DNA from: Chloroflexota bacterium
Lineage (GTDB): Bacteria; Chloroflexota; Anaerolineae; Aggregatilineales; J027
Direction: 5' to 3'
Assembly (NCBI GenBank): GCA_003697365.1
Contig: RFGP01000064.1
Location: 1-35,722 of the forward strand
Length of the DNA stretch: 35,722 bases
Positions within the stretch are counted from its first letter, which is position 1. Each line of letters opens with the position of its first letter. Shown here piece after piece: positions 7,814 to 17,345 of the stretch. Position numbers and translations under genes: made by a program. The notes below the pieces were generated by a model. That model was not told the origin of the DNA. It worked only from the letters and a program-made list of their open reading frames with translations, and did not search any database.

Positions 7814-9355
7814 ATGACGAGAGCACTAGAATGGACGCTCCGCTTACGTCAAAATCAACTGAATTTTATTACTCTAAGCGGACGCTTTTTATTAAATCAA
7901 ATTTTATTAAGTACTTTTTTCATTTTATGGCGTATTAGTGAAACATCAGGCGTATTTGGGAAAGCCCCTTCAACATGGGTTAGCAATGTGGGCGAATTTA
8001 CCCGCTGGTTACTCGTCATTCATACAGTGGTAGGGGTTATTTTTGTCCTAGAAGCCATTGCACGTATGGTAGAACAGCAAAATGCGCCAATTAGTCCACT
8101 CATCCTCAACTATACAGGAATGTTATTAACGTTGGGGTTGGCGTTGCGTGTGCATAGCGTCTTAGAAAGTGAGCCCTTAGGTTTTTCAACATGGGCAAAC
8201 TTATTCATCGTTGGCTTAAGTACAGGTGGTGTGTACGCACTTATTGCGCTGGGCTATACGCTTGTTTATGGTATTTTGTTTATGATTAACTTCGCACATG
8301 GCGAAGTCATGATGTTTGGCGCATATACCGGTTATTTTGCGACTCAGTATTTAACAAGTGGGGGTCATACTTTTGAAGATGGCTCAGTTTTGATTGCATC
8401 CATTCTTATTCCGCTCATCATTGGCATTTTATTTCTGCCACTCGAACGCCTTATTACGGGCTATGCGCAACGTACTACCATCAATTTTCAAACACCTGAT
8501 TGGCTTTTCACTTTCTTCTCCGTCCCTGTAAGATTCACGCTTGGCTTTGTTATTGGTTATGGTGCCCTCGTAGGCTTGGGCGGATATGCTCCCCATCTTT
8601 ACCTCATTGCCATTACAATCTCCGGCGTATTGTTTGCGATGGTTTGTGGCATGATCGTTTCAATGGCGCTTTCAGTTGTATTAGAGCGCGTCGCCTATCG
8701 TCCACTTCGTTTTGCACCACGATTGGTGCCGCTCATCAGCGCAATTGGTGCTTCTATTTTCCTTCAACAAGTTGCACTACGCATTTTTGGGCCGCAACGC
8801 AAAACCTATAGTAATCCACGCTTATTGCAAGAACCTTTCCGTGTCGATCTTGGGGGAACTTTGGGCACACTAGTGATCTCCAAAGTAGGCATTGTCATTG
8901 TCATAGTATCTGTTTTGCTAATGTTCTTGCTATATGTCATTGTTCAGCGCACCAAGATCGGGCGTGCTATGCGTGCTGTCGCGCAAGACAAAAATACCGC
9001 AGCTTTAATGGGCATTGATGTTGATCGCGTTATTGTCTTCACCTTCATGCTTGGTGCAGCCCTAGCAGGTGCGGCTGGTGTGATGCTCGGTTTTCGTAGT
9101 GATAAAATTGATTTCAAATTTGGCTTTACGCCCGGTCTAAAAGCCTTTACGGCAGCAGTTCTAGGCGGCATTGGTAGCATTCCCGGCGCAATGTTTGGCG
9201 GTTTCTTTTTAGGTATTGTTGAATCTATCGGGCCAGCATTACTAGGCTTTGATGATAAATGGCGTAATGCCATCGCATTTGGCATTTTAGTTCTTGTTTT
9301 AATCTTTCGCCCATCAGGTTTATTTGGTGCAGGTGGCGAGGTAAAGAAGGTATAA
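7814..9355 (+). CDS. livH: Branched-chain amino-acid ABC transporter permease, LivH family, with N-terminal extension and internal insertion
   Basis: LSTGGVYALIALGYTLVYGILFMINFAHGEVMMFGAY and AVLGGIGSIPGAMFGGFFLGIVES are LivH hallmarks. About 125 aa of extra hydrophobic N-terminal sequence. Confidence 0.9.
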   Translation: MTRALEWTLRLRQNQLNFITLSGRFLLNQILLSTFFILWRISETSGVFGKAPSTWVSNVGEFTRWLLVIHTVVGVIFVLEAIARMVEQQNAPISPLILNYTGMLLTLGLALRVHSVLESEPLGFSTWANLFIVGLSTGGVYALIALGYTLVYGILFMINFAHGEVMMFGAYTGYFATQYLTSGGHTFEDGSVLIASILIPLIIGILFLPLERLITGYAQRTTINFQTPDWLFTFFSVPVRFTLGFVIGYGALVGLGGYAPHLYLIAITISGVLFAMVCGMIVSMALSVVLERVAYRPLRFAPRLVPLISAIGASIFLQQVALRIFGPQRKTYSNPRLLQEPFRVDLGGTLGTLVISKVGIVIVIVSVLLMFLLYVIVQRTKIGRAMRAVAQDKNTAALMGIDVDRVIVFTFMLGAALAGAAGVMLGFRSDKIDFKFGFTPGLKAFTAAVLGGIGSIPGAMFGGFFLGIVESIGPALLGFDDKWRNAIAFGILVLVLIFRPSGLFGAGGEVKKV

Positions 9356-9359
9356 AGCT

Positions 9360-11837
9360 ATGCTTCAAAGATTACGTTCAACCCTCTCTACCGTTCGTTC
9401 AGGCATTAACACAGGAATTTTATTGGGGTTAGGCCTCATCTTCTTGACCCTTATCGGTTTACCTTCAGATGATAGTGCACAGCTCGCCGCAACAGCGGTG
9501 CCACTTTATTTATTTATTGCTGGCGTTATTGGATGGCTTGTTGCCAAACAATTCTCTAGAGAAACCACACGCTTAGCCATACAAAATGCTTTCGCTGCTG
9601 GTCTTTCAGGCGCTATTGTATTTTTACTCTTCTTAGGACTAATCAACCGATGGCACGCACAAGGCATTGATGTGGCTGGGCTTTATTTTGCCAACATGAA
9701 CACGTATCCAATGCACATTTTATCGGGTGTTCCACTAGAAGAATTACGTCCTAATACAGCTGTTGATGTCATCACCGGCCAGCTGCCTGATGATGCTTAT
9801 ATCCGAACGAACCCATTCACACTTACATTTGACAAAGACCGTGCCATTTTTTCAATAGGTTCGCTAGCAATTGGCGGATTCTATGGCTTAGCAATCATGC
9901 TTACACTAGCGAGCACAATCGGCGGCATTCTTGAACAGACACTGTTCCGCATAGATTGGCGACCGTTGCGCGCAAGAGTACGTGAAGCAACACAGGGAAC
10001 ATTTTTCCACCGCACGCTCCCTACCTTATTTCACTGGCTAATCTTGCTTTCACCTGTGCTGATCTTCCTGATGTTTTGGGCCACAGTAGAGCATGAACGT
10101 GGTACTGAGCAAACAATATTCAGTTTTGTATCAGAACTAGGATTAGGCACTAATTTATTTGGTGAACCAACTTATAGTGATTTGCAGCTCATTGATCTCA
10201 ATGACACATTCAATCTAAGTAATGAGTCTTTGATCAATGATGTTAGCATTCAGCTTGGCATGACATTTTTATTGATTATTATGGCCATCGTTGCATTGCG
10301 CCGAGCTCAAACCGATCCAAGTCGATTTAATTATGCTACTCGTGTTGTATTGAATCTTATCCCGTATTTAGTCTTGTCCTTAATGGCTTTGTGGCGTGTT
10401 GAAACAAGCCGCATCAATATTATTGCACCAAGTTTTGATGTATTAGGGCTTGATCAACACGATTGGACATTATTAGTGATGGGGATTGGATGGATAGTTT
10501 TGCTGGCATATATCATTTATGCCCAAAGAACCCCTGAAAATTTTGAGCTCACCTTTGCCGTTTCGCTAAGCCTAGTTGCATTTCTGATCTCCCCACTTTT
10601 TATGACCCAATACCAAACGTTTGTTGTGGGGCGCGTGATGCTCGCTGTCATGTTCGGGCTAGGTCTTAATATTGTCGTTGGTTATGCAGGGTTGCTCGAT
10701 CTCGGTTATGTTGCCTTTTATGCAATTGGTGCTTATACCTTCGCTTTCATCGCCTATGAAAGTGAACAGTTTAAACTGAGCACTGGTCAACTGAACACTT
10801 TAGGCTGGACAACATTAGCTGCAATCGTGATTGCTCCTATCTTTATGCTTCTCGCCGCCCAGATATGGCAACGGCTGTCCGCAGATAAAAGCTCCATGAC
10901 CATCGCTGAAAGCAATGATTATGGCATCCGTCAGAACTATCGTGCCTATCAGACAAGCTCAGGTTTATTGCGTAAAGCTAAGGTATGGGAAAATCAGCCG
11001 CCAATGCTCTTTAGCTTGGCAATAGTAGCGATCGCCATAGTTATTATTTTCATCGCGGGCGATATATTACAGAATCTCAATTTGGGTGAATTTGATGCAA
11101 CAATCGTTTCATCATTTCTTGTTGCCATTCCAATAGCCTTAATGGCAGGAGCATTCGCAGGCATTATGCTAGGCTTTCCGGTGTTGCGATTGCGCGGAGA
11201 CTATCTAGCAATCGTTACACTCGGCTTTGGGGAAATTATCAGCCTTGCTCTTAAAAATCTTGATAACATTACTGGTGGCCCTTCAGGTGCTATTGGCATT
11301 CCCAAACCTGTTCCTAGTGGCACTTCTATTCCAACCAGTAATCTCATTCTACTCTATATTAGTGTTGTTGGTGCGATGATAGTGCTCTACATTTCATCGA
11401 ACTTACGACATTCCCGCATTGGGCGAGCATGGCTCGCGATGCGTAGCGATGAAGATATTGCCCAAGCAATGGGAATTAATCTGGTTAATCTAAAGCTATT
11501 GGCATTCTCATTAGGGGCAGCTATGGCCGCCCTAGCAGGGATGATCTTCGCTAGTCGTCAAAGCTCTATCTTTCCGGATGACTTTAGCCTTGAAATCTCG
11601 ATTAATGTTTTATCATTAGTCATCATTGGTGGTATGGGAAGTTTGCCGGGCGTAATTGTTGGTAGCATTGTCTTGATCGGCTTGCCGGAACTTCTGCGTC
11701 CCGTTGCTGATTATCGTATTATGGCTTTCGGCTTATTGCTTATCTTAACGATGATTGTACGCCCAGAAGGCTTAATGCCCTCTCCCCCACCCGAATTAGA
11801 AGAGCGGGCACGTCAGTTAGCAGAAGCGGAGGAATAA
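9360..11837 (+). CDS. livM: Branched-chain amino-acid ABC transporter permease, LivM family, with a large N-terminal membrane extension
   Basis: GLGLNIVVGYAGLLDLGYVAFYAIGAYTFA, LRLRGDYLAIVTLGFGEI, GGMGSLPGVIVGSIVLI. 825 aa, with about 400 aa before the LivM core. Confidence 0.9.
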   Translation: MLQRLRSTLSTVRSGINTGILLGLGLIFLTLIGLPSDDSAQLAATAVPLYLFIAGVIGWLVAKQFSRETTRLAIQNAFAAGLSGAIVFLLFLGLINRWHAQGIDVAGLYFANMNTYPMHILSGVPLEELRPNTAVDVITGQLPDDAYIRTNPFTLTFDKDRAIFSIGSLAIGGFYGLAIMLTLASTIGGILEQTLFRIDWRPLRARVREATQGTFFHRTLPTLFHWLILLSPVLIFLMFWATVEHERGTEQTIFSFVSELGLGTNLFGEPTYSDLQLIDLNDTFNLSNESLINDVSIQLGMTFLLIIMAIVALRRAQTDPSRFNYATRVVLNLIPYLVLSLMALWRVETSRINIIAPSFDVLGLDQHDWTLLVMGIGWIVLLAYIIYAQRTPENFELTFAVSLSLVAFLISPLFMTQYQTFVVGRVMLAVMFGLGLNIVVGYAGLLDLGYVAFYAIGAYTFAFIAYESEQFKLSTGQLNTLGWTTLAAIVIAPIFMLLAAQIWQRLSADKSSMTIAESNDYGIRQNYRAYQTSSGLLRKAKVWENQPPMLFSLAIVAIAIVIIFIAGDILQNLNLGEFDATIVSSFLVAIPIALMAGAFAGIMLGFPVLRLRGDYLAIVTLGFGEIISLALKNLDNITGGPSGAIGIPKPVPSGTSIPTSNLILLYISVVGAMIVLYISSNLRHSRIGRAWLAMRSDEDIAQAMGINLVNLKLLAFSLGAAMAALAGMIFASRQSSIFPDDFSLEISINVLSLVIIGGMGSLPGVIVGSIVLIGLPELLRPVADYRIMAFGLLLILTMIVRPEGLMPSPPPELEERARQLAEAEE

Positions 11838-11841
11838 CCCA

Positions 11842-12630
11842 ATGACCAATAGCATATATATCCTTGAAGTGGATAAAATTACTAAGACGTTTGGCGGTCT
11901 TACAGCCGTGAGCGAGGCTTCTATGACAATTCCAGAGGGGGCCATCGCTAGCTTAATTGGGCCAAACGGCGCAGGAAAAACGACTTTCTTTAATTGCATC
12001 ACAGGATTCTATACACCTAATAGTGGTGATATTCGCTTTATGGGGCGCACAATTCGTGGAATGCGCCCCGATCAGATTAATGCGCTGGGAATTGCCCGCA
12101 CATATCAAAACATTCATCTTTTTGAAGGCATGACTGCTTTAGAAAACATCTTAGTGGGAATGCACACACGCTTAGGGCAAGGTTTTTTAGGAGCGATTGT
12201 ACGGCATCCAACTTTTCGACGAGAAACACGCCAAAGTTTAATTAACGCTTACCGACTGCTTGAGTATGTTGGCTTGACTGGCTTTGGTGATGTTTTGGCG
12301 ACCAATTTATCGTATGGGATGCAACGTCGCCTTGAAATAGCGCGTGCGCTGGCAAGCTCCCCTCGTTTATTGCTGCTAGACGAGCCAACAGCAGGTATGA
12401 ACACGCAAGAAACCGCCGAGATGATCGAATTTATCCGACGTGTACGTGATGAATTTCATCTCACTATTTTATTGATTGAACATGACATGAATTTAGTGAT
12501 GAATGTGTCGGAACAAGTAACGGTTTTAGATTATGGCAAAGTAATTGCGCACGGCACGCCCAGCCAAGTGCAATCTGACCCACGTGTTATTGAGGCTTAT
12601 CTAGGAACAACGTTGGAAGAAGAAGCATAA
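11842..12630 (+). CDS. livG: Branched-chain amino-acid ABC transporter ATP-binding protein LivG
   Basis: Walker A GPNGAGKTT, FFNCITGFYTPNSG, GIARTYQNIHLFEGMTALENILVG, LLLDEPTAGM, LIEHDMNLVM; LivG position and length. Confidence 0.94.
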   Translation: MTNSIYILEVDKITKTFGGLTAVSEASMTIPEGAIASLIGPNGAGKTTFFNCITGFYTPNSGDIRFMGRTIRGMRPDQINALGIARTYQNIHLFEGMTALENILVGMHTRLGQGFLGAIVRHPTFRRETRQSLINAYRLLEYVGLTGFGDVLATNLSYGMQRRLEIARALASSPRLLLLDEPTAGMNTQETAEMIEFIRRVRDEFHLTILLIEHDMNLVMNVSEQVTVLDYGKVIAHGTPSQVQSDPRVIEAYLGTTLEEEA

Positions 12631-13347
12631 ATGACCTTATTAGAAGTTAAAAATATACACACTTATTACGGCAAAATACACGCACTCAAAGGTGTTTCAC
12701 TTGAAGTGCATGAGGGCGAAATCGTTACACTGATTGGAAGCAATGGTGCTGGAAAAACCACAACCTTAAATACCATCTGCGGCATCACCCCAGCAGCAGA
12801 AGGGCAAATTCTGCTAAATGGTGAAGACATCACCCACATGCGCCCACACCAAATCGTCCAAAAAGGTGTAGTACAAAGCCCTGAAGGGCGTAAAATCTTT
12901 AGTCGCCTCACTGTACGCGAAAATCTAGAATTGGGAGCTTATGCCCGCACTGATGTGCGCAATCTTGCTGATGATTTAGAGCTTGTTTATGAAATATTTC
13001 CACGTTTGAGAGAACGCAGAAACCAAGTAGGGGGAACGCTTTCTGGGGGTGAGCAACAAATGCTCGCTATAGGTCGTGCATTAATGAGTCGGCCTAAAAT
13101 TTTGTTGCTGGATGAGCCCTCAATGGGATTGGCCCCGCTATTGGTACGAGACATTTTCCGCATCATCTCCCAACTGAACACCGAACAACAAACAACCATC
13201 TTACTTGTTGAACAAAATGCGCAAATGGCCCTTAAAATCGCTCATCGTGGCTATGTCTTACAAACAGGCAAAGTTGTTATGTCTGATACCGGTGAAAAAC
13301 TCCTTGCTGATGAATCTGTACGTCGCGCCTACTTAGGAGAGCATTAG
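12631..13347 (+). CDS. livF: Branched-chain amino-acid ABC transporter ATP-binding protein LivF
   Basis: IHTYYGKIHALKGVSLEVHEGEIVTLIGSNGAGKTTTLNTICG, SPEGRKIFSRLTVRENLELGAY, LLLDEPSMGLAPLLV, VEQNAQMAL. Confidence 0.94.
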   Translation: MTLLEVKNIHTYYGKIHALKGVSLEVHEGEIVTLIGSNGAGKTTTLNTICGITPAAEGQILLNGEDITHMRPHQIVQKGVVQSPEGRKIFSRLTVRENLELGAYARTDVRNLADDLELVYEIFPRLRERRNQVGGTLSGGEQQMLAIGRALMSRPKILLLDEPSMGLAPLLVRDIFRIISQLNTEQQTTILLVEQNAQMALKIAHRGYVLQTGKVVMSDTGEKLLADESVRRAYLGEH

Positions 13348-13349
13348 TC

Positions 13350-13886
13350 ATGCGAAAATATCTCATCATTTGGTCGTTCGTGATGATATTTGCCTTAACG
13401 GGGTGTATGGGTGGGCCAAAAGCTGATGCGGACAAAATCGCAGATCGCTTCCCTACAGAAATTACAATTGAAGAAGGCGATGAACAGACTGTCATCTGGG
13501 AACTTGACGACTCTCGGACAGAGTTAAGTCTTGAAGTTCAATCCAATTATGGATATATAACACTAGAATATAACGGCGATGGCATCACAGAAGACATGAC
13601 CGCTTATGTGACGATCATCGTATATGCTAATCAGTCAGCTGCCAACGTTGCACTTCAACGTGAACTTTTAGACTGGCAAGTGCAAGGCGTGAGATTTGAC
13701 ACTGTTCGCGTTCGACGAAACCGCTACGACCTTGCTAATTTTGCAGGCGGACAACTAGCCTATTTGCAGGATGAAGCCACTGTTTTCGAGGTTCGTATTA
13801 TTGCTGATGATCCAACTGCTGAAATTCCAGAAGAAGCGATTACGAGTATTTTTGAGACCATTTTCCAAATTTTGGAAGCTAGCTAA
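13350..13886 (+). CDS. Small uncharacterised lipoprotein
   Basis: N-terminal hydrophobic segment and lipobox (MRKYLIIWSFVMIFALTGC|MGG); packed 2 bp from livF and 2 bp from purB. Confidence 0.7.
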   Translation: MRKYLIIWSFVMIFALTGCMGGPKADADKIADRFPTEITIEEGDEQTVIWELDDSRTELSLEVQSNYGYITLEYNGDGITEDMTAYVTIIVYANQSAANVALQRELLDWQVQGVRFDTVRVRRNRYDLANFAGGQLAYLQDEATVFEVRIIADDPTAEIPEEAITSIFETIFQILEAS

Positions 13887-13888
13887 TA

Positions 13889-15289
13889 ATGAGTTTTGAT
13901 CATTCAACATATTTAAGTCCCTTCACATGGCGCTATGGTTCCGACCAAATGCGCCATATTTGGTCAGACAAAAACAAGCGACTCTTGTGGCGTAAGCTAT
14001 GGGTGGCGCTTGCAAAAGCTCAGCAACAGGCAGGACTCGTTACAGCAGAGCAAGTAGCAGACTTAGAAGCACATCAAGAACAAATCGATATTGAGCGCGC
14101 CCATGCCCTAGAGGCTGAGTTGCATCATGATTTGATGGCAGAAGTTCATACATATGCAGAACAATGCGCTATTGGCGGCGGCATTATTCATCTAGGCGCA
14201 ACGAGCATGGATATTGAAGATAATGCTGATGCTCTACGCTTGCGCGAATCCTGCACATATATTACAGAGCACCTTCATAGTATCCTCGCAACACTTGCAG
14301 AAAAAATCGAACAATATCGCAATACAGTTTGCATGGCCTTCACTCATCTTCAGCCTGCTGAACCAACGACAATTGGCTATCGATTAGCTTTTTATGCGCA
14401 AGACTTGCTCGATGCATTTGAAGAGCTCAAAAACCTCTCACAGCAAATTAAAGGAAAAGGACTCAAGGGTGCAGTTGGCACTTCTGCCAGTTATAGCCAA
14501 TTGCTATACGGGACATCTATTTCAGCGCGCCAGCTCGAAGAACTTTTCATGCAACAAATTGGGCTAGAGGCTTATGAAGTTGCATCACAGACTTACCCAC
14601 GCTCTCAAGATTGGCGCATATTAAATGCCTTAGCCAGCGTTGCCATGACAGCTTATAAACTTGCCTTTGATGTTCGCATTTTGCAAACACCCCTCATTGG
14701 TGAATGGGGCGAACCATTTGGTCGTCGACAAGTTGGTTCATCCGCAATGCCTTTTAAGCGAAATCCGATTTTAGCCGAAAATATTGATAGCTTAGCGCGC
14801 TATGTTGCAGCATTACCGCGCATTATGTGGGATAATGCGGCACACAGCCTATTAGAGCGCACACTTGATGATTCAGGCAATCGGCGCAGTGTGCTTCCGG
14901 AGGCATTTTTAGCCACTGATGAAATACTTGGAAAGCTCTCGCGTATACTTAACAACTTACGGATCGATGAACACGCAATTAGTCGCAATGTCGCAATTTA
15001 CGGCGTTTTTGCCGCAACTGAGCGCCTGTTAATGGAAGCAGTTCGTCGTGGTGGCAATCGGCAAACATTGCATGAAGTCATTCGTCAGCATAGTTTGGCA
15101 GCATGGGAAGCGCTGCGCAATGGCGAGGATAACCCCCTTGCCCATACACTCGCTCAAGACACAACATTAAAAACTCTTATGTCCTCAGAGGATATATACG
15201 TGCTACTTGATGCTACTGTCTATGTTGGTGATGCTCCTGAACGCGCAAGTAACATCGTAAACAAGATACAAAACACACTAAAAAAATAG
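13889..15289 (+). CDS. purB: Adenylosuccinate lyase
   Basis: Fumarase/aspartase superfamily signature GSSAMPFKRNPILAENI, HLGATSMDIEDNAD, FTHLQPAEPTTIGYRLAFYAQDLL; about 466 aa. Confidence 0.93.
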   Translation: MSFDHSTYLSPFTWRYGSDQMRHIWSDKNKRLLWRKLWVALAKAQQQAGLVTAEQVADLEAHQEQIDIERAHALEAELHHDLMAEVHTYAEQCAIGGGIIHLGATSMDIEDNADALRLRESCTYITEHLHSILATLAEKIEQYRNTVCMAFTHLQPAEPTTIGYRLAFYAQDLLDAFEELKNLSQQIKGKGLKGAVGTSASYSQLLYGTSISARQLEELFMQQIGLEAYEVASQTYPRSQDWRILNALASVAMTAYKLAFDVRILQTPLIGEWGEPFGRRQVGSSAMPFKRNPILAENIDSLARYVAALPRIMWDNAAHSLLERTLDDSGNRRSVLPEAFLATDEILGKLSRILNNLRIDEHAISRNVAIYGVFAATERLLMEAVRRGGNRQTLHEVIRQHSLAAWEALRNGEDNPLAHTLAQDTTLKTLMSSEDIYVLLDATVYVGDAPERASNIVNKIQNTLKK

Positions 15290-15377
15290 TAGATTTTTTA
15301 GTATACAGGACTATAATTTTAGATGTGTGTTCTAGGCAGATTATATAAATCTAAAAAACATATGGATGACAATAGTA

Positions 15378-15561
15378 GTCACCCGAAAAAATTTAGCTCA
15401 ATAATAGCAGTTCTATGGTGACACTCCTCTGAATACTGCTCCCTCTCAGAAGATTCCTAGAGTAGTGTGCACCTGAGGCTGCGTGCACACGCTCTTAGAT
15501 ACTTCAAAACCTAGAGCGTTCAATTTCTTAAAAACAAAAAGTGAATGCTGCTGCCATTCAC
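15378..15561 (+). promoter_or_regulatory. Candidate structured 5' leader with mutually exclusive hairpins (possible cis-regulatory RNA)
   Basis: Stems GTCACC(15378-15383)/GGTGAC(15417-15422); GTGTGCAC(15465-15472)/GTGCACAC(15483-15490); competing ACGCTCTTAG(15489-15498)/CTAGAGCGT(15511-15519); GTGAATG(15541-15547)/CATTCAC(15555-15561). Confidence 0.4.
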
Positions 15562-15593
15562 CTAGCTTTTGATTTGGCTCAGGAGAGATAGCT

Positions 15594-17324
15594 ATGGCAT
15601 TACGTCAGCGTGTTTTTCGATCCCACATACAAACAAATCAGCAATTTAGCATTAGCGACGTTGTGATGTTGCTGATAATTATCACAATCCTAGCGATCGG
15701 TATGGAGGCAGCACTGAGTTCACCAGAAATCATTAGTGGTCCCGATATTCGACTCAACCTCACCGCTTTACCACTCTATAGTCTATTATCTATTGGGCGA
15801 ATGTTCTTCGCATATGTCTTGTCCTTAATATTTTCGATTGTTTACGGATATGCTGCTGCACAAAGTAAAACTACTGAACGCTGGCTGTTACCATTACTGG
15901 ACATTTTGCAATCAGTACCTATTTTATCATTTTTACCCGTTGTGCTATTGAGTCTAACAGCTATCCTGCCACAACGTATCGCAATTGAGTTGGCAGCTAT
16001 CATCCTGATCTTTACAAGCCAAACGTGGAATCTCACATTTAGTTTTTATCAATCTATGACTACACTACCAAATGAATTACGTGAAGCAGCGGCGATATTT
16101 CGATTTAGCCGTTGGCTACGCTTCCGTATCGTAGAACTGCCCTTTGCTGCATTGGGACTCATCTGGAATAGCGTTATGTCATGGGCAGGAGGATGGTTCT
16201 TTCTCATGGCGGCTGAAATATTCACGCTTGGCAATCGCGATTTTCGCCTTCCCGGTTTAGGGTCTTATCTTTCAACAGCTGCCAATAAAGGCGATACATC
16301 GGCGTTAATTTACGGCATTTTAAGCCTTGTTGCCATCATCATTCTGCTGGATCAGCTTGTTTGGCAACCGCTTCTTGCGTGGGCAGAGCGTTTTAAAGTC
16401 TCACAAGTTGAGGAAGAACACCCAACCACATCTTGGTTTCTGAATGGATTACGCCGTTCTGGTTTCGCTTATTGGCTTCGAGAACACTTCTTTTCCCCAC
16501 TCTTTAGGCGAATCGATCAGCGTTTAAATCAACAGCCACACTATATTGCAAGTCTAGAAACAGAAAATACCGCTAAACCTTCAGCGTTACGCTATATTTT
16601 TCTCAGTATACTTATGCTAGGCATTGGATATGGCATTGTCCAAGCGATAGATTTAATAGCTAGTTTATCACCAGATGATTGGCTTAACATTGCTATTGGG
16701 GCGCTAGCAACTTTTATAAGAGTGACAATTGCCGTCACGATCGCACTGATTTGGACAATTCCTGTCGGGGTCATCATCGGCACCAAACCTCGTATAGCGG
16801 CTATACTACAGCCCATTGTGCAAATCGTGGCTTCTATTCCTGCTACGGCATTATTTCCAATTTTATTACTTGGTTTAATAGACTTACCCACTGGCCCAAA
16901 TATCGCTGCAATTCTCCTGATGTTATTAGGTACCCAATGGTATTTACTCTTCAACGTCATCGCAGGAGCATCCGCCATTCCACAAGACTTACAATATACT
17001 ACTGATATAATGGGGTTACATGGATGGCGGCGTTGGCGTACCCTCATTCTGCCAGCACTTTTCCCCTACATCATCACAGGACTCATCACATCAAGCGGAG
17101 GAGCATGGAATGCCAGTATCGTAGCTGAGTATACTCACTTTGGCGGGCAAACAAGCAAAGTTGTTGGACTGGGTGCTGTTATCACAGAATCCACTGAAGT
17201 AGGTAACTATCCTCTACTCTTAGCATCTACCTTAACGATGATCATTCTTGTCGTCATCATCAACCGTATTGTATGGCGACGGTTGTATCGCCTTGCAGAA
17301 GAACAATATCGTTTAGATCAATAA
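15594..17324 (+). CDS. Duplicated (fused) BPD-type ABC transporter permease, nitrate/sulfonate/anion family (COG4986-like)
   Basis: Two permease halves, each with an EAA-type loop: ELREAAAIFRFSRWLRFRIVELPFAALGLIWNSVMSWAGGWFFLMAAE and DLQYTTDIMGLHGWRRWRTLILPALFPYIITGLITSSGGAWNASIVAEY. Confidence 0.87.
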   Translation: MALRQRVFRSHIQTNQQFSISDVVMLLIIITILAIGMEAALSSPEIISGPDIRLNLTALPLYSLLSIGRMFFAYVLSLIFSIVYGYAAAQSKTTERWLLPLLDILQSVPILSFLPVVLLSLTAILPQRIAIELAAIILIFTSQTWNLTFSFYQSMTTLPNELREAAAIFRFSRWLRFRIVELPFAALGLIWNSVMSWAGGWFFLMAAEIFTLGNRDFRLPGLGSYLSTAANKGDTSALIYGILSLVAIIILLDQLVWQPLLAWAERFKVSQVEEEHPTTSWFLNGLRRSGFAYWLREHFFSPLFRRIDQRLNQQPHYIASLETENTAKPSALRYIFLSILMLGIGYGIVQAIDLIASLSPDDWLNIAIGALATFIRVTIAVTIALIWTIPVGVIIGTKPRIAAILQPIVQIVASIPATALFPILLLGLIDLPTGPNIAAILLMLLGTQWYLLFNVIAGASAIPQDLQYTTDIMGLHGWRRWRTLILPALFPYIITGLITSSGGAWNASIVAEYTHFGGQTSKVVGLGAVITESTEVGNYPLLLASTLTMIILVVIINRIVWRRLYRLAEEQYRLDQ

Positions 17325-17345
17325 CAGAAGAAAGGCAACAACCTC

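Noticed and set aside
15290-15593. Known riboswitch class (guanidine-I/ykkC, Moco, TPP, SAM) upstream of the anion transporter
   Set aside because: The conserved core strings of these classes are not present on reading; kept only as an unclassified structured leader.
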